64,000 nt of DNA, from positions 1-64,000 of the forward strand of contig CAKUXD010000002.1 in the NCBI GenBank assembly GCA_934699705.1, given 5' to 3'. Both the position numbers and the translations under genes were made by a program. The notes below the pieces were generated by a model. The model was not told the origin of the DNA and searched no databases. It worked only from the letters and a program-made list of their open reading frames with translations. Numbering within the stretch: the stretch's first letter is position 1; each line of letters starts with the position of its first letter. The DNA is from an uncultured Candidatus Melainabacteria bacterium (GTDB lineage Bacteria; Cyanobacteriota; Vampirovibrionia; Gastranaerophilales; Gastranaerophilaceae). Shown piece after piece: positions 17,895-25,236 of this stretch.

Positions 17895-18995
17895 ATGGCA
17901 ACAATTAAAGAAGTTAAAAACAAGCATGGTCTATCTTATCAAGTAACAATAAGAATTAAACCATATAAAACAATTTATAAAACATTCAAAGATGCAAGTC
18001 CTCGCAAAGCAAAAAAAGATGCTCAACAATGGGCATCTAAAATTGAATACGAAATGACTCATGGACTCTACAAAGAATACAACCATCCTATTTGCAGTAA
18101 TCGTGAGAACATCTCAACCATGCAGGATCTTATAATATTCTTTCAAAATGAAGTAGCCTCTCAACGATACAGAACTCCAGAGAAATATTCCGTAATGTAT
18201 TCTTGGTGGATTAACAAAATCGGCTCAATCAAAGTTCAAGACCTTTCGGCATCAATGCTATCATCATGCAAGCACATTCTAAAAACTGAAAAAATCAAAA
18301 AAGGTAAGCAAGAAGTCGTAAGAGGTAACAATACAATTAACAAATATCTCATGTGCTTATCTGCCGTTTTGACCTACGCAGTAAAAGAGTTAGAGTTAAT
18401 CGATGTAAACCCTATTTCAAAAGTCGGTACACTCCCAAAACCTGACGGCAGAAAAAGATTTCTTTCGATAGATGAAATTCAAAATCTCGTATCTGCCTGC
18501 AAAAGTCATTCAGATTTTTTATACATTTTTGTTCTATTGTCGCTATCGACAGGGGGCAGATATTCAGAAATCTTAAAACTAACAATAAATAATGTTGATT
18601 TTCAAAATAATCAAGTTTTTTTCTTGAACACAAAAAACAAAGAGGACAGAGGTGTGCCTGTATCGGCAGAGGTTTTGAATACTGTTAAAGATTATATACA
18701 GAAAAATAACATTGAAGAATATCTTTTCTTAAATAAAAAGACTAATAAATTATATTATATTAGAGGTGTTCTGCAGGAAGTTATTAAAAATGTAGGGTTG
18801 AAAGATTTTCACATTCACGATTTACGACATACAACGGCATCATATATAGCCATGAACGGTGGAAGTTTATTAGATATTGCAGAAATCTTAGGGCATAAGT
18901 CATTGGTTATGGCTCGCCGTTATTCGCACTTAACGCAAAAACATACTGCATCAGTTTTAAACAGGGTAACAAATAAAATTCTGCCAAAATTCTAA
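17895..18995 (+). CDS. int: Phage tyrosine recombinase (integrase)
   Basis: 366 residues. The N-terminal arm-binding domain (about 1-60, VKNKHGLSYQVTIRIKPYKT) is of the AP2-like integrase type. A helical core-binding SAM-like domain covers about 70-175. The catalytic domain has the full set: Arg in STGGRYSEIL, Lys in TKNKEDRG, HxLRH in HDLRHT, His in LGHKS, and the nucleophile Tyr in ARRYSHLT. It catalyses integration and excision at the 27-bp core repeat. Adjacent to attL, plus strand, convergent with the early operon. Confidence 0.97.
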   Translation: MATIKEVKNKHGLSYQVTIRIKPYKTIYKTFKDASPRKAKKDAQQWASKIEYEMTHGLYKEYNHPICSNRENISTMQDLIIFFQNEVASQRYRTPEKYSVMYSWWINKIGSIKVQDLSASMLSSCKHILKTEKIKKGKQEVVRGNNTINKYLMCLSAVLTYAVKELELIDVNPISKVGTLPKPDGRKRFLSIDEIQNLVSACKSHSDFLYIFVLLSLSTGGRYSEILKLTINNVDFQNNQVFFLNTKNKEDRGVPVSAEVLNTVKDYIQKNNIEEYLFLNKKTNKLYYIRGVLQEVIKNVGLKDFHIHDLRHTTASYIAMNGGSLLDIAEILGHKSLVMARRYSHLTQKHTASVLNRVTNKILPKF

Positions 18996-19340
18996 TTATT
19001 TTTTATTGTAGAATTCTTGCCATTTGAAAAAGTTTTGCTCGTTAATCAGAACTCTACTGCCTCTGCGTTCTGTAACATTAAACTCCTCAAAACCGTTTTC
19101 GGCACGTTTAAAATCTAGCATTCTCAACGCAGGCACACTAGGGTCTGCGTGATACTCATTCCATTTCGCCAATGGTATAAATCTTGCTTGAGCAGATGCA
19201 AGAGGTGTAGTAGGACTTAAAAGTTTTTCAAGCCCTACTATTTTTGTGATAGTTGCTTTTACATCTTTGCCATACTTCTTAACTGCCTCTGCAATCTCGC
19301 TATTTATTATTTCTTCTATTTCGACTTGTGATAGTTGCAT
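18996..19340 (-). CDS. Small DNA-binding-like phage protein, possible excisionase or PrtN-type regulator
   Basis: 114 residues, last gene of the minus-strand early operon, ending directly against the integrase stop. The C-terminal half (FIPLAKWNEYHADPSV, later RRGSRVLINEQNFFKWQE) resembles the winged-helix ending of excisionase/PrtN-like proteins, where a basic patch is followed by an L-I-x-E-x-x-F-x-x-W pattern. Position next to int supports a directionality role. Assignment is by pattern only. AAGAGG lies 12 bases before the start. Confidence 0.5.
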   Translation of the reverse strand: MQLSQVEIEEIINSEIAEAVKKYGKDVKATITKIVGLEKLLSPTTPLASAQARFIPLAKWNEYHADPSVPALRMLDFKRAENGFEEFNVTERRGSRVLINEQNFFKWQEFYNKK

Positions 19341-19429
19341 CTTTATTTACCTCTTAATTACTCCTTATATCAACTCAAATTCTATATCGTAAACTGGTTT
19401 ATTTATTTTTAAATCTGTGTACAAACCAT

Positions 19430-19675
19430 TTACATTTGTGTTAATTGTGCTGTTACTGTTTCTTCATCAAGAGTTTGAAGCTGTGCTTTTAACTTTTCGA
19501 TTTCTTCCTTTGCTCTTGCAAGTTGCTTGAAGTAGCAGTTATGCCATTTTTCGCAATCACAAATCACTCCAAAACCTGTTGCGTGAGAACTCTCACATTT
19601 TTGTTTGTTATCTCGTTCTAACCTGAAATTACATTTGCTTACGTCTATGCCGTCTATTATTGTTTTATTTGTCAT
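19430..19675 (-). CDS. Small cysteine-containing phage protein
   Basis: 81 residues with five Cys (KCESSH, VICDCEKWHNC) in the first half and a charged coiled coil (RAKEEIEKLKAQLQTL) in the second. The Cys/His cluster may bind zinc. AAAGGAG lies before the start, and the upstream small gene ends 3 bases away, so it belongs to the early operon. Function unknown. Confidence 0.65.
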   Translation of the reverse strand: MTNKTIIDGIDVSKCNFRLERDNKQKCESSHATGFGVICDCEKWHNCYFKQLARAKEEIEKLKAQLQTLDEETVTAQLTQM

Positions 19676-19678
19676 TTT

Positions 19679-19828
19679 TCACTCCTTTAATTTTTTCAAT
19701 GTGTTGTTTGAAATATTTAGTTTTACTGGATTTGCGATTTTGCCTGTGTTTAAGTCTGTAATTGGCTTTTTGTCTTTTATAATTGCTCGCGCAACTGCAT
19801 TATATCGGTTAAACCTAGATTTTTTCAT
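19679..19828 (-). CDS. 49-residue basic phage protein
   Basis: A 50-codon frame from the ATG at 19828, strongly basic (MKKSRFNRYNAVARAIIKDK at the start). Its start overlaps the preceding coiled-coil gene by 14 bases and its stop carries the ribosome site of the next gene, a tight operon arrangement. Unrecognised; possibly nucleic-acid binding because of charge. Confidence 0.55.
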   Translation of the reverse strand: MKKSRFNRYNAVARAIIKDKKPITDLNTGKIANPVKLNISNNTLKKLKE

Positions 19829-19994
19829 TGTTAACGTCCCCATTAATCTGCTTTAAAATCGTTTCATATCCTAGAAGTTCGCCTTCTAGGCGGATTAAGC
19901 TATCAATAATTTTTTGCAATTCTTTTTGTTCGTCTTTTATTTTGCTTTCTGTATAGGCAATTCTTGCTTCTAGGTCTTGTTTTAATTCTTCCAT
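19815..19994 (-). CDS. 59-residue coiled-coil phage protein
   Basis: A 60-codon frame from the ATG at 19994, almost entirely heptad-like (MEELKQDLEARIAYTESKIK and on). GAGGTT lies before the start and it follows the methylase gene by 10 bases. Small coiled-coil proteins of this kind are common in early phage operons and have no assigned function. Confidence 0.55.
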   Translation of the reverse strand: MEELKQDLEARIAYTESKIKDEQKELQKIIDSLIRLEGELLGYETILKQINGDVNNEKI

Positions 19995-20004
19995 TTTTTT
20001 AACC

Positions 20005-20544
20005 TCATAATAGTTTTAATTGTCCGTTATCTTTTGGGTTAAGTTCTCGCCACATAATCTGTTGTGGTAAAAAATTCCTGCAGTAGTATGCAGATTTAAA
20101 ATTTATCATTTTATCTGTCGGTTGGTTCTTAAACTCGCAACGTCGATTGAACATAAGTAGTTGTAAATCAATATCCTTAAATAAATAATATGGTGCGTTA
20201 TCGTTCAACCAAAGAATTGTCATAAGAATTGCAAAAGGTTTATTAAAACTAATCAATCTTTTAAAGATTTCTTTTTTATTAGTAAAAGGTGGATTAGAAA
20301 TAATATAGTCGCAATCCTTAACTTCTGTTTGATAAAAATCTTGTCCGTTATCGATATGAGTTGCTACAACATCAAAATTGTTTTCTTTGAAAACTTTTAC
20401 AAACTCGGAACTGTCTTTATCGAAAGGACACCAGATTTTACTATTCGGTTTTATAAATTTAAGTAATGGTTCAACGGTGTATCTATATGTATAACACTCG
20501 TCATTGTTTCCTTTACTTGTTGTTATATGTGCGTTTGTTGTCAT
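20005..20544 (-). CDS. Phage DNA N6-adenine methyltransferase-like protein
   Basis: 179 residues from the ATG at 20544, chosen over an upstream ATG because AGAGGAA precedes it. The catalytic tetrapeptide is NPPF in the context CDYIISNPPF, the form used by N6-adenine methylases. The N-terminal part (IWCPFDKDSSEFVKVF) sits where the SAM-binding segment lies in phage EcoRI-like methylases. Likely protects phage DNA from host restriction. No cognate nuclease is adjacent. Confidence 0.75.
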   Translation of the reverse strand: MTTNAHITTSKGNNDECYTYRYTVEPLLKFIKPNSKIWCPFDKDSSEFVKVFKENNFDVVATHIDNGQDFYQTEVKDCDYIISNPPFTNKKEIFKRLISFNKPFAILMTILWLNDNAPYYLFKDIDLQLLMFNRRCEFKNQPTDKMINFKSAYYCRNFLPQQIMWRELNPKDNGQLKLL

Positions 20545-20575
20545 AATTAATTTCCTCTGTTGTATTCTCGCCACA

Positions 20576-20899
20576 TTATTGTAGCGACTCTTTATCTAAT
20601 GCACTTTTATAGTTTTTGTTTAAAGTTCCAGTTAGCTTTAGCCATTTAGAAGCTAAAATTACACGTGGTGATATTCCAGTATCATCTGTAGGAATATTAA
20701 ACTTGTTATAAAGTCGTACAAAATGAAATCTAACAGAAGATAGTTCAATATTTAAAATTTTAGCTATTGCTATATTTGCAAGACCCTTAGCGCATAAGTT
20801 TAAAACTTGTTGTTGCTGTTCTGTTAGCTTGTATGTTTCGATTAAGATTTTTGGCAGATTTACAGCTTCCACGCCTTGTTTTTTTGTTTTTTTGCCCAT
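20576..20899 (-). CDS. LuxR/GerE-type helix-turn-helix phage protein
   Basis: 107 residues. The segment LTEQQQQVLNLCAKGLANIA, continuing AKILNIELSSVRFH, is the LuxR-type HTH of about 45 residues, without any sensor domain. Its C-terminus runs into a small helical tail. It may be a transcription regulator or a terminase-like DNA-binding protein; in this early operon a regulator is more likely. GGAG lies 5-9 bases before the start. Confidence 0.7.
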   Translation of the reverse strand: MGKKTKKQGVEAVNLPKILIETYKLTEQQQQVLNLCAKGLANIAIAKILNIELSSVRFHFVRLYNKFNIPTDDTGISPRVILASKWLKLTGTLNKNYKSALDKESLQ

Positions 20900-20915
20900 T
20901 TTTTTACTCCAAAGA

Positions 20916-21134
20916 TTAAAATTCTACTATTTGTAAGTCTTTTGGCTTTTTATCGTCAATATCTAAAACCAGATCTAAATTTACTGGCAATTTTTGAGGC
21001 GGTACAATGCTTGCGCGGATTGCTTTATCGGTTGTGTATTGATAATAAGGAGAAATACATGATAACCAGATTATTATTATGGTCTGAGCGATTACAATAC
21101 ACACAAGCATTTTAAATGTTTTGTTTTTATCCAT
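20916..21134 (-). CDS. Small single-pass membrane phage protein
   Basis: 72 residues: a short basic head, a strong hydrophobic helix (residues 8-27, MLVCIVIAQTIIIIWLSCIS) and an acidic tail. Likely inner-membrane with the tail outside. Possible superinfection immunity role, but that is a guess from size and topology. Confidence 0.55.
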   Translation of the reverse strand: MDKNKTFKMLVCIVIAQTIIIIWLSCISPYYQYTTDKAIRASIVPPQKLPVNLDLVLDIDDKKPKDLQIVEF

Positions 21135-21149
21135 TTTTACCGCCAGTTA

Positions 21150-21224
21150 TTATAACAAATTTTCGAATGTTAGCGAGTCGTCAACTAAATTTTGTTCTGT
21201 TTCCATTTGTAGATTTCCTTTCAT
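21150..21224 (-). CDS. Very small phage reading frame, 24 residues
   Basis: Frame from the ATG at 21224 (AGAAAGG 7 bases upstream), with a second in-frame ATG preceded by AAAGGAA. Acidic and short (starting MKGNLQMETEQNLVDDSLTF). It fills the gap between two early genes and has ribosome sites, which is the only support. Confidence 0.35.
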   Translation of the reverse strand: MKGNLQMETEQNLVDDSLTFENLL

Positions 21225-21243
21225 TTTTAAACCTTTCTGTGCG

Positions 21244-21540
21244 TTACGCACGTTTTATAATTGTTGTATAATCCGACCAGCCAATAAAAGCCTTGCCAGT
21301 TTGTTCAAGTTTACCCACTGTGTGGATTGTATCGCCTTTGTGAACATTAAAATTTTTCCAGATAACTAAGTCTATAACTTTTCCATTATTAAGATTTTTA
21401 ACCTTAACAACTGTTTTTGCCTTATATTCAACGCCGTTATCCCATTCTTGAATGTCGGGTTCTGTAAGTGCGATACAATTCATTTCTAACGCAGATACTT
21501 GTGCTTTGGCTGGATAAATTTTTCTAATTTTTCGTGTCAT
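21244..21540 (-). CDS. Hypothetical phage protein, beta-rich
   Basis: 98 residues, overlapping the end of the replication-like gene by 17 bases. Predicted strands (VEYKAKTVVKVKNL, VIDLVIWKN, GDTIHTVGKL) suggest an OB-like or other small beta fold, which would suit a single-strand DNA-binding role beside a replication protein. That is inference; no motif confirms it. Confidence 0.5.
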   Translation of the reverse strand: MTRKIRKIYPAKAQVSALEMNCIALTEPDIQEWDNGVEYKAKTVVKVKNLNNGKVIDLVIWKNFNVHKGDTIHTVGKLEQTGKAFIGWSDYTTIIKRA

Positions 21541-22375
21541 AAAAAACCCCTTTGCAGTCTATTGCTATATCTGGATAAATCGCGCTTAATTCCTTATAAT
21601 CTGCGCTAATTCGGCGAATTTTAACCCCTTTTGCTACGTAAGTATTTAGGTATTCAATCGCGTCTGAGATGTTTTTAATATTACTTTTTGCGGTTTTTCT
21701 TTCTTGAAGTTCTTCTTCTACAACCTTGTTATATTCATCTTTTTCTTTTTTTACTTTTTCTTTGTATTCTTTTTTCTTCTGTTCTTCTAACTCTTTATTT
21801 GGTTTAAATTTTAGTTCACCTCTGAAAATTTTGTTATGTTCTAGCAAAATTTTTGTTAAGGCACAAGGCACAGTTTCACCGTTAATATCAAAGCCGTATT
21901 TAGCTGTGTTAAAGATTTTAACCCAGTAATCTTTTTTGTATTCGCCTAAATCTTTAAGAATAATTTCTATTTTTTCTCTTTCTTGTTTTGTAGGCTCAAA
22001 ATCTGCAGATTTGTATTTTTTATAATCAGCAATAAAATCTTCAACATCTTTACCTAAACCAGTATAAATAACCTCTTGCTGTTCTTGTGTTGTTTCTGGT
22101 TCTATTTCTGGTATTGGGCTTGGTTGTGGTTGTTGGTTTCTTGGTCTACCACCTTTTACACCTCTTTGATAGTTCTTGATAGATGCACTAATTAACGGAG
22201 TAGCCATGGAAAAAATAGCTTTTTTCATTCCTGTAAATTCTGTTTCTACATCTTCAAATGCAAAATTACATAGTGCATCATAAAGTGCTAATCTGTCTGC
22301 TTCGCTAAATTCTTTTATGGCTTCGTAAAAGCTACGGTAAAATAAAAAATTCTTTGCTGTGTTTTTGTTTTTCAT
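21524..22375 (-). CDS. DUF6291-like phage replication protein
   Basis: 283 residues. The N-terminal 90 residues (FLFYRSFYEAIKEFSEADRL ... GVKGGRPRN) match the DUF6291 pattern seen in phage replication regions. A Pro/Gln/Glu-rich linker follows, then a helical middle part and a long charged coiled coil (EQKKKEYKEKVKKEKDEYNK). Presumed to act at the phage origin or in helicase loading, by position and family; no catalytic motif. It is the first large gene of the early operon. Confidence 0.6.
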   Translation of the reverse strand: MKNKNTAKNFLFYRSFYEAIKEFSEADRLALYDALCNFAFEDVETEFTGMKKAIFSMATPLISASIKNYQRGVKGGRPRNQQPQPSPIPEIEPETTQEQQEVIYTGLGKDVEDFIADYKKYKSADFEPTKQEREKIEIILKDLGEYKKDYWVKIFNTAKYGFDINGETVPCALTKILLEHNKIFRGELKFKPNKELEEQKKKEYKEKVKKEKDEYNKVVEEELQERKTAKSNIKNISDAIEYLNTYVAKGVKIRRISADYKELSAIYPDIAIDCKGVFYDTKN

Positions 22376-22378
22376 TGT

Positions 22379-22606
22379 CTAGCCTATTCTTAAATATTTT
22401 GTATATAATTTGTTAAATCTGTTTTTGTCTATACTGTAAACTTCTTGTAATTGTGTTTTTGTAATACTTTTAGCCCTTTTCGTGTCGTGAGTTAAATCGT
22501 AATTTAATCGATACACCTTTTTGGCGATTTTCTTAAATTTAAAAATCTCAAATTCCGATAGTTCAACTGGCTTTTTTTGAAAAATCTTTTTAAAAATTTT
22601 AAGCAT
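22379..22606 (-). CDS. Small basic phage protein
   Basis: 75 residues, highly basic (KIFKKIFQKKPVELSEFEIF). It overlaps the upstream gene by 8 bases. A possible small helical DNA-binding fold (ITKTQLQEVYSIDKNRFNKL could be an HTH), not recognised. Confidence 0.5.
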   Translation of the reverse strand: MLKIFKKIFQKKPVELSEFEIFKFKKIAKKVYRLNYDLTHDTKRAKSITKTQLQEVYSIDKNRFNKLYTKYLRIG

Positions 22607-22787
22607 TTTCTTTAACCCCTAAAAAATCTAATGTTTCATCTGGGTGCTTTGCAAAAATTTTCAAAAAACTTGTGAAAATGTCTTTGTTTTTAAGTCCGCG
22701 TAGTTTTACTTCCGCATTAAACTTTCTTAAATAATTTGAACAAGTTCTAAAATTTACCGTTACTGTTTTTTCTTTTTCATCTGTCAT
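22599..22787 (-). CDS. Small phage protein, possible ribbon-helix-helix regulator, first early gene
   Basis: 62 residues with a short strand followed by two helices (VTVNFRTCSNYLRKF, then KNKDIFTSFLKIF), the layout of ribbon-helix-helix proteins. AAAAGGAG lies 7-8 bases before the start. As the first gene behind the operator it may be the Cro-like counterpart of the repressor at 22987, but that is inferred only from position. Confidence 0.5.
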   Translation of the reverse strand: MTDEKEKTVTVNFRTCSNYLRKFNAEVKLRGLKNKDIFTSFLKIFAKHPDETLDFLGVKENA

Positions 22788-22803
22788 TTTTAACTCCTTT
22801 TAA

Positions 22804-22842
22804 GCATTACAAATTAAGCCCACTAAAGGCTTATAGTAATGC
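22804..22842 (-). promoter_or_regulatory. Nested stem-loop in the leader of the early operon
   Basis: GCATTAC (22804-22810) pairs with GTAATGC (22836-22842), and inside it TAAGCC (22815-22820) pairs with GGCTTA (22828-22833). The structure sits 17 bases before the first early gene, just ahead of its ribosome site. No U-tract, so it is a leader element rather than a terminator. Confidence 0.45.
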
Positions 22843-22915
22843 CCATTATTACTACTTGATTAAATACACTATTTAAGCGATAATAAAATTAACTTTTTAA
22901 ATTACAATAACAGTA

Positions 22916-22940
22916 TTGCAAATTTTACTATAATTTGCAA
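22916..22940. promoter_or_regulatory. Operator-like perfect inverted repeat in the lysogeny switch
   Basis: TTGCAAATT (22916-22924), spacer TTACTAT, AATTTGCAA (22932-22940). On the minus strand the right arm starts with TTGCAA as a -35 box, followed after 17 bases by AATACT as a -10 box, so the repeat covers the early promoter. It lies 46 bases upstream of the repressor gene. Good candidate for the binding site of the 22987 protein. Confidence 0.65.
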
Positions 22941-22986
22941 GTGCTACTATATATTTTATTTACATATCTTAATAATATGGAGATTT

Positions 22987-23448
22987 ATGACAGAAAATTT
23001 AGGCGAAAACTTAAAAAAAATGAGAGAGATTTTAAACATCAGTCAAGCAGTATTAGCTAGTAGCTTAGATATTACAACTGGCGCAGTTGGATTGGTTGAA
23101 AAAGGTAAAAGTAAACTTAAAACGGAAAACTTAATAAAATTAATAAATAAATATCATACAAATATAAATTGGCTTTTAACTGGCGAAGGCGCAATGTTTT
23201 TAAGTAGAAAAAATACGTTTGAATTAAAGCAAAAAAATATTGATTATCAAAATTTCGGCAATCGCTTATGCAAATTAATTGAAAAATCTGGTTTAGATCT
23301 AAATACCTTCGCTGGGGTTGTTGATATCAAGTTTGAACGTTTAGCCGATTTATGCGTAGGCAAAAAACCTACAATAGATGAAGTTATATCAATCGTAGAA
23401 TGTTTTAATATTACTGCGGATTATTTACTTTTGGGTATTGAAGAATAA
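22987..23448 (+). CDS. Phage repressor with two HTH domains, no S24 peptidase domain
   Basis: 153 residues. The first XRE-type HTH covers about residues 5-65 (NLKKMREILNISQAVLASSL ... INWLLTGEG). A second HTH-like domain covers about 85-150 (LCKLIEKSGLDLNTFAGVVD ... ADYLLLGIE). The divergent early operon and the operator between them make it the CI-like repressor. It lacks the LexA/S24 self-cleavage domain, so induction must use another route, for example an antirepressor. GGAG lies 7 bases before the start. Confidence 0.8.
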   Translation: MTENLGENLKKMREILNISQAVLASSLDITTGAVGLVEKGKSKLKTENLIKLINKYHTNINWLLTGEGAMFLSRKNTFELKQKNIDYQNFGNRLCKLIEKSGLDLNTFAGVVDIKFERLADLCVGKKPTIDEVISIVECFNITADYLLLGIEE

Positions 23449-23681
23449 ATGCGACCATGCAAAGTTTCAATCTCTACGTTGTGAATATCTTGTAAAGAAT
23501 TCGTTAAATTAAAATATCTATGGTCAATTTTCTTCTTTACTGTATCTAATTTACACAACGTATAAATTTGAAGTAAAAAAATGGTTAAAATTCCTACAAT
23601 AAAAATAATAGCAAGAAGATTATTTTTAGTTTTTAGCGTTGTAAAAATCGCTAAATTATTTTTAATTTCATTATTTAACAT
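23421..23681 (-). CDS. Small membrane protein with cytosolic tail
   Basis: 86 residues with one hydrophobic helix (about 25-45, LLAIIFIVGILTIFLLQIY), overlapping the 3' end of the repressor gene by 28 bases on the opposite strand. AAAGGAG lies 6-8 bases before the start. Lysogenically expressed membrane proteins of this kind often block superinfection; here this is inference from position. Confidence 0.5.
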   Translation of the reverse strand: MLNNEIKNNLAIFTTLKTKNNLLAIIFIVGILTIFLLQIYTLCKLDTVKKKIDHRYFNLTNSLQDIHNVEIETLHGRIYSSIPKSK

Positions 23682-23722
23682 AAATACTCCTTTTTTTATT
23701 AATTAATCAGAAATCCTTTATT

Positions 23723-23750
23723 TTTTCAACCGACTATAGGCGGTTGAAAA
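23723..23750. terminator. Bidirectional hairpin between divergent small genes
   Basis: TTTTCAACCG (23723-23732) and CGGTTGAAAA (23741-23750) pair perfectly over 10 bases with an 8-base loop. T-rich on the left and A-rich on the right, it could terminate minus-strand transcripts. As it sits between two promoters it could instead be an operator for the HTH protein at 23779. Confidence 0.5.
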
Positions 23751-23778
23751 TTGTGAAAAAACGCGTCATTATTTTATT

Positions 23779-23991
23779 ATGTTGAGTTTAGCATTAAAAG
23801 TTGGAAAAAGAATTTTATTTTATCGCAAGAACCTGGGGGTAAGCCAAGAAAAATTTGCAGAAATGGTTGGTCTGAATAGAACATATATCGGTAAATTAGA
23901 ATTAGGAATTCAGATACCAACAATTGCAACAATAGAAAAAATAACAAAGTCTTTAAATATTTCATTCTGTGATTTTTTTGACGGTTTATAA
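23779..23991 (+). CDS. XRE-family HTH regulator
   Basis: 70 residues, almost only an HTH: VGKRILFYRKNLGVSQEKFA, then EMVGLNRTYIGKLELGIQIP, the standard Cro/C.BclI-like fold. No Shine-Dalgarno is seen close to the ATG, so the message may be leaderless. Could regulate the following lysogeny genes. Codon use is like its neighbours. Confidence 0.8.
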   Translation: MLSLALKVGKRILFYRKNLGVSQEKFAEMVGLNRTYIGKLELGIQIPTIATIEKITKSLNISFCDFFDGL

Positions 23992-24032
23992 GAATATTTT
24001 TTGTGATAAAATTAATTTAAAAAGGAGTGATT

Positions 24033-24359
24033 ATGGTAGAAATATTAAATGCAGAAGGTATAAATGGTCAAGTTAAAATATTTGAAAATCGCGTTGAAAT
24101 TACAAGAAAAGGTGCAAGAGCTTTCTTTTCTCACGGTTTTGACGGTACAAAAATTATATTTCTAAAGTCTATATCTGGTTTACAATTTAAAGAATGTGGA
24201 AAAATGACAAATGGTTATCTACAATTTATCTTTAGCGGAAGCAAAGAATCAAAAGAAGGACTACTTGACGCTGCTAAAGATGAAAATACTGTTATGTTCT
24301 CGGCTGAACAACAACAAAATTTTGAGCAAATTAAAAATGCAATCTGCGAAAAATTATAA
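24033..24359 (+). CDS. DUF4429/PH-like domain small protein
   Basis: 108 residues from the ATG at 24033, 5 bases after AAAGGAG; a GTG two codons earlier overlaps that site and is less likely. The pattern of strands (GQVKIFENRVEITRKGARAF, then TKIIFLKSISGLQFKE, then GYLQFIFSG) and the final helix fit the bacterial PH-like fold of DUF4429/SHOCT-associated proteins. Frequent in prophages; function unknown. It overlaps the following gene by 23 bases. Confidence 0.65.
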   Translation: MVEILNAEGINGQVKIFENRVEITRKGARAFFSHGFDGTKIIFLKSISGLQFKECGKMTNGYLQFIFSGSKESKEGLLDAAKDENTVMFSAEQQQNFEQIKNAICEKL

Positions 24360-24735
24360 AAAATTTATTATTGTATTAATGTTTTTATTTTGTAGTGCTG
24401 GCCAGGCTAAAGAGTTCAATGAAAAATTTTATCAATCCCAATGGTGCAATCGTTGGAATGGTAAGCAAGAAGTGCGATTAATTGATTTAACGCGAGTTGA
24501 TTGTGTAACAAAAAACTATGCTGTTGAATTTGATTTTATAAAAAAATGGGCTGAATGTTTTGGACAAGCGACCCATTACGGCGACTTAACTGGGAAAAAA
24601 CCTGCGTGTATTTTGATAATTGAAAAACCTGCGGATTTCATTCAATACTATAAAGTTATGCCAACTTTTAAAAAACATAATGTAACACTTTGGTATATGA
24701 AATCACCTTTATTTTATCAAAACTTAAAAAGATAA
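24337..24735 (+). CDS. Secreted PD-(D/E)XK-nuclease-like moron protein
   Basis: 132 residues from the ATG at 24337. The signal peptide (KKFIIVLMFLFCSAGQA, cleavage expected after AGQA) is followed by a compact domain with QEVRLIDLTRVDC, YAVEFDFIKKWAECFGQATH and ACILIIEKP. The order E-x(n)-D-x-TRVD-C, then E-F-D and KW-x-E-x-x-GQ-x-x-x-Y is that of a widespread family of small secreted proteins with a PD-(D/E)XK nuclease-like core. Carried in the lysogeny segment, so probably expressed by the prophage in the host. Target not known. Confidence 0.6.
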   Translation: MQSAKNYKKFIIVLMFLFCSAGQAKEFNEKFYQSQWCNRWNGKQEVRLIDLTRVDCVTKNYAVEFDFIKKWAECFGQATHYGDLTGKKPACILIIEKPADFIQYYKVMPTFKKHNVTLWYMKSPLFYQNLKR

Positions 24736-24766
24736 TTTTTTAAACTTAATTTGTTATAAAAATAAA

Positions 24767-24848
24767 AACTTGAGTTATGCAAAAATAAAAAACTCAAGTT
24801 TTTAAAATTTTAATAACTCAAGTTTTGCAAAAAACAAAAACTCAAGTT
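24767..24848. repeat. Four AACTYRAGTT motifs at exact 24-bp spacing
   Basis: AACTTGAGTT at 24767-24776 and AACTCAAGTT at 24791-24800, 24815-24824 and 24839-24848. Each is a 4-bp inverted repeat around two centre bases and each starts exactly 24 bases after the previous one. The array lies in AT-rich non-coding DNA. Candidate iterons of a phage origin or an array of regulator sites. The spacing is also a multiple of three, so a decayed coding repeat is possible. Confidence 0.7.
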
Positions 24849-24866
24849 ATTAAAAAATCAATAACC

Positions 24867-24912
24867 AATAAGAATAAGAATAAGAATAAGAATAAGAATA
24901 AGAATAAGAATA
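24867..24912. repeat. Hexanucleotide tandem repeat (AATAAG)n, 7.7 copies
   Basis: Seven perfect AATAAG copies plus AATA follow the phased motif array by 18 bases. A slippage-prone, unstable tract. The DNA from here to 25155 is very AT-rich and shows no gene. Confidence 0.9.
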
Positions 24913-25155
24913 CAAAAAAATTTTTAAAATAAAAAACTTAAATTTATTTTTTTTAATTTTTAAACAAAAAAAATAAAACCAGAAAACAAAGAAAAATCTT
25001 AAATTAATTTTGTGATTTTGAGATTAATTTTGTAGGTAGGATTGCGCCCCAAAATTTTTAAAATTTAGGTTAAAACATTTATAAAATATATTGAAATCAG
25101 AATTGTAAAGCAAGCTAAAACACAAATGATAAAACTTTTGGCGAATTGTTAAGCA

Positions 25156-25185
25156 AAAAATACTATCTCTAGGGTTAGTATTTTT
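25156..25185 (+). terminator. Hairpin with flanking A/T tracts
   Basis: AAAAATACTA (25156-25165) and TAGTATTTTT (25176-25185) pair perfectly over 10 bases around loop TCTCTAGGGT. It can terminate in both directions. It separates the repeat region from the structured element at 25237. Confidence 0.6.
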
Positions 25186-25236
25186 AAAAATCTATTGAAA
25201 AAAATAAAAAAATAATCAATACTGAAGAAGTAATTT

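Noticed and set aside
19371..19470. Short open frame after the cysteine-containing early gene (ending KPVYDIEFELI)
   Set aside because: Only a TTG start without a ribosome site; could be a frameshift tail but unsupported.
24767..24912. Regularly spaced repeats considered as a CRISPR array
   Set aside because: The repeat unit is only 10 bases with 14-base spacers and there are no cas genes.
24780..24930. Frame reading TQV repeats followed by Asn-Lys repeats
   Set aside because: No start codon and stops upstream; kept only as an alternative explanation for the phased motif.
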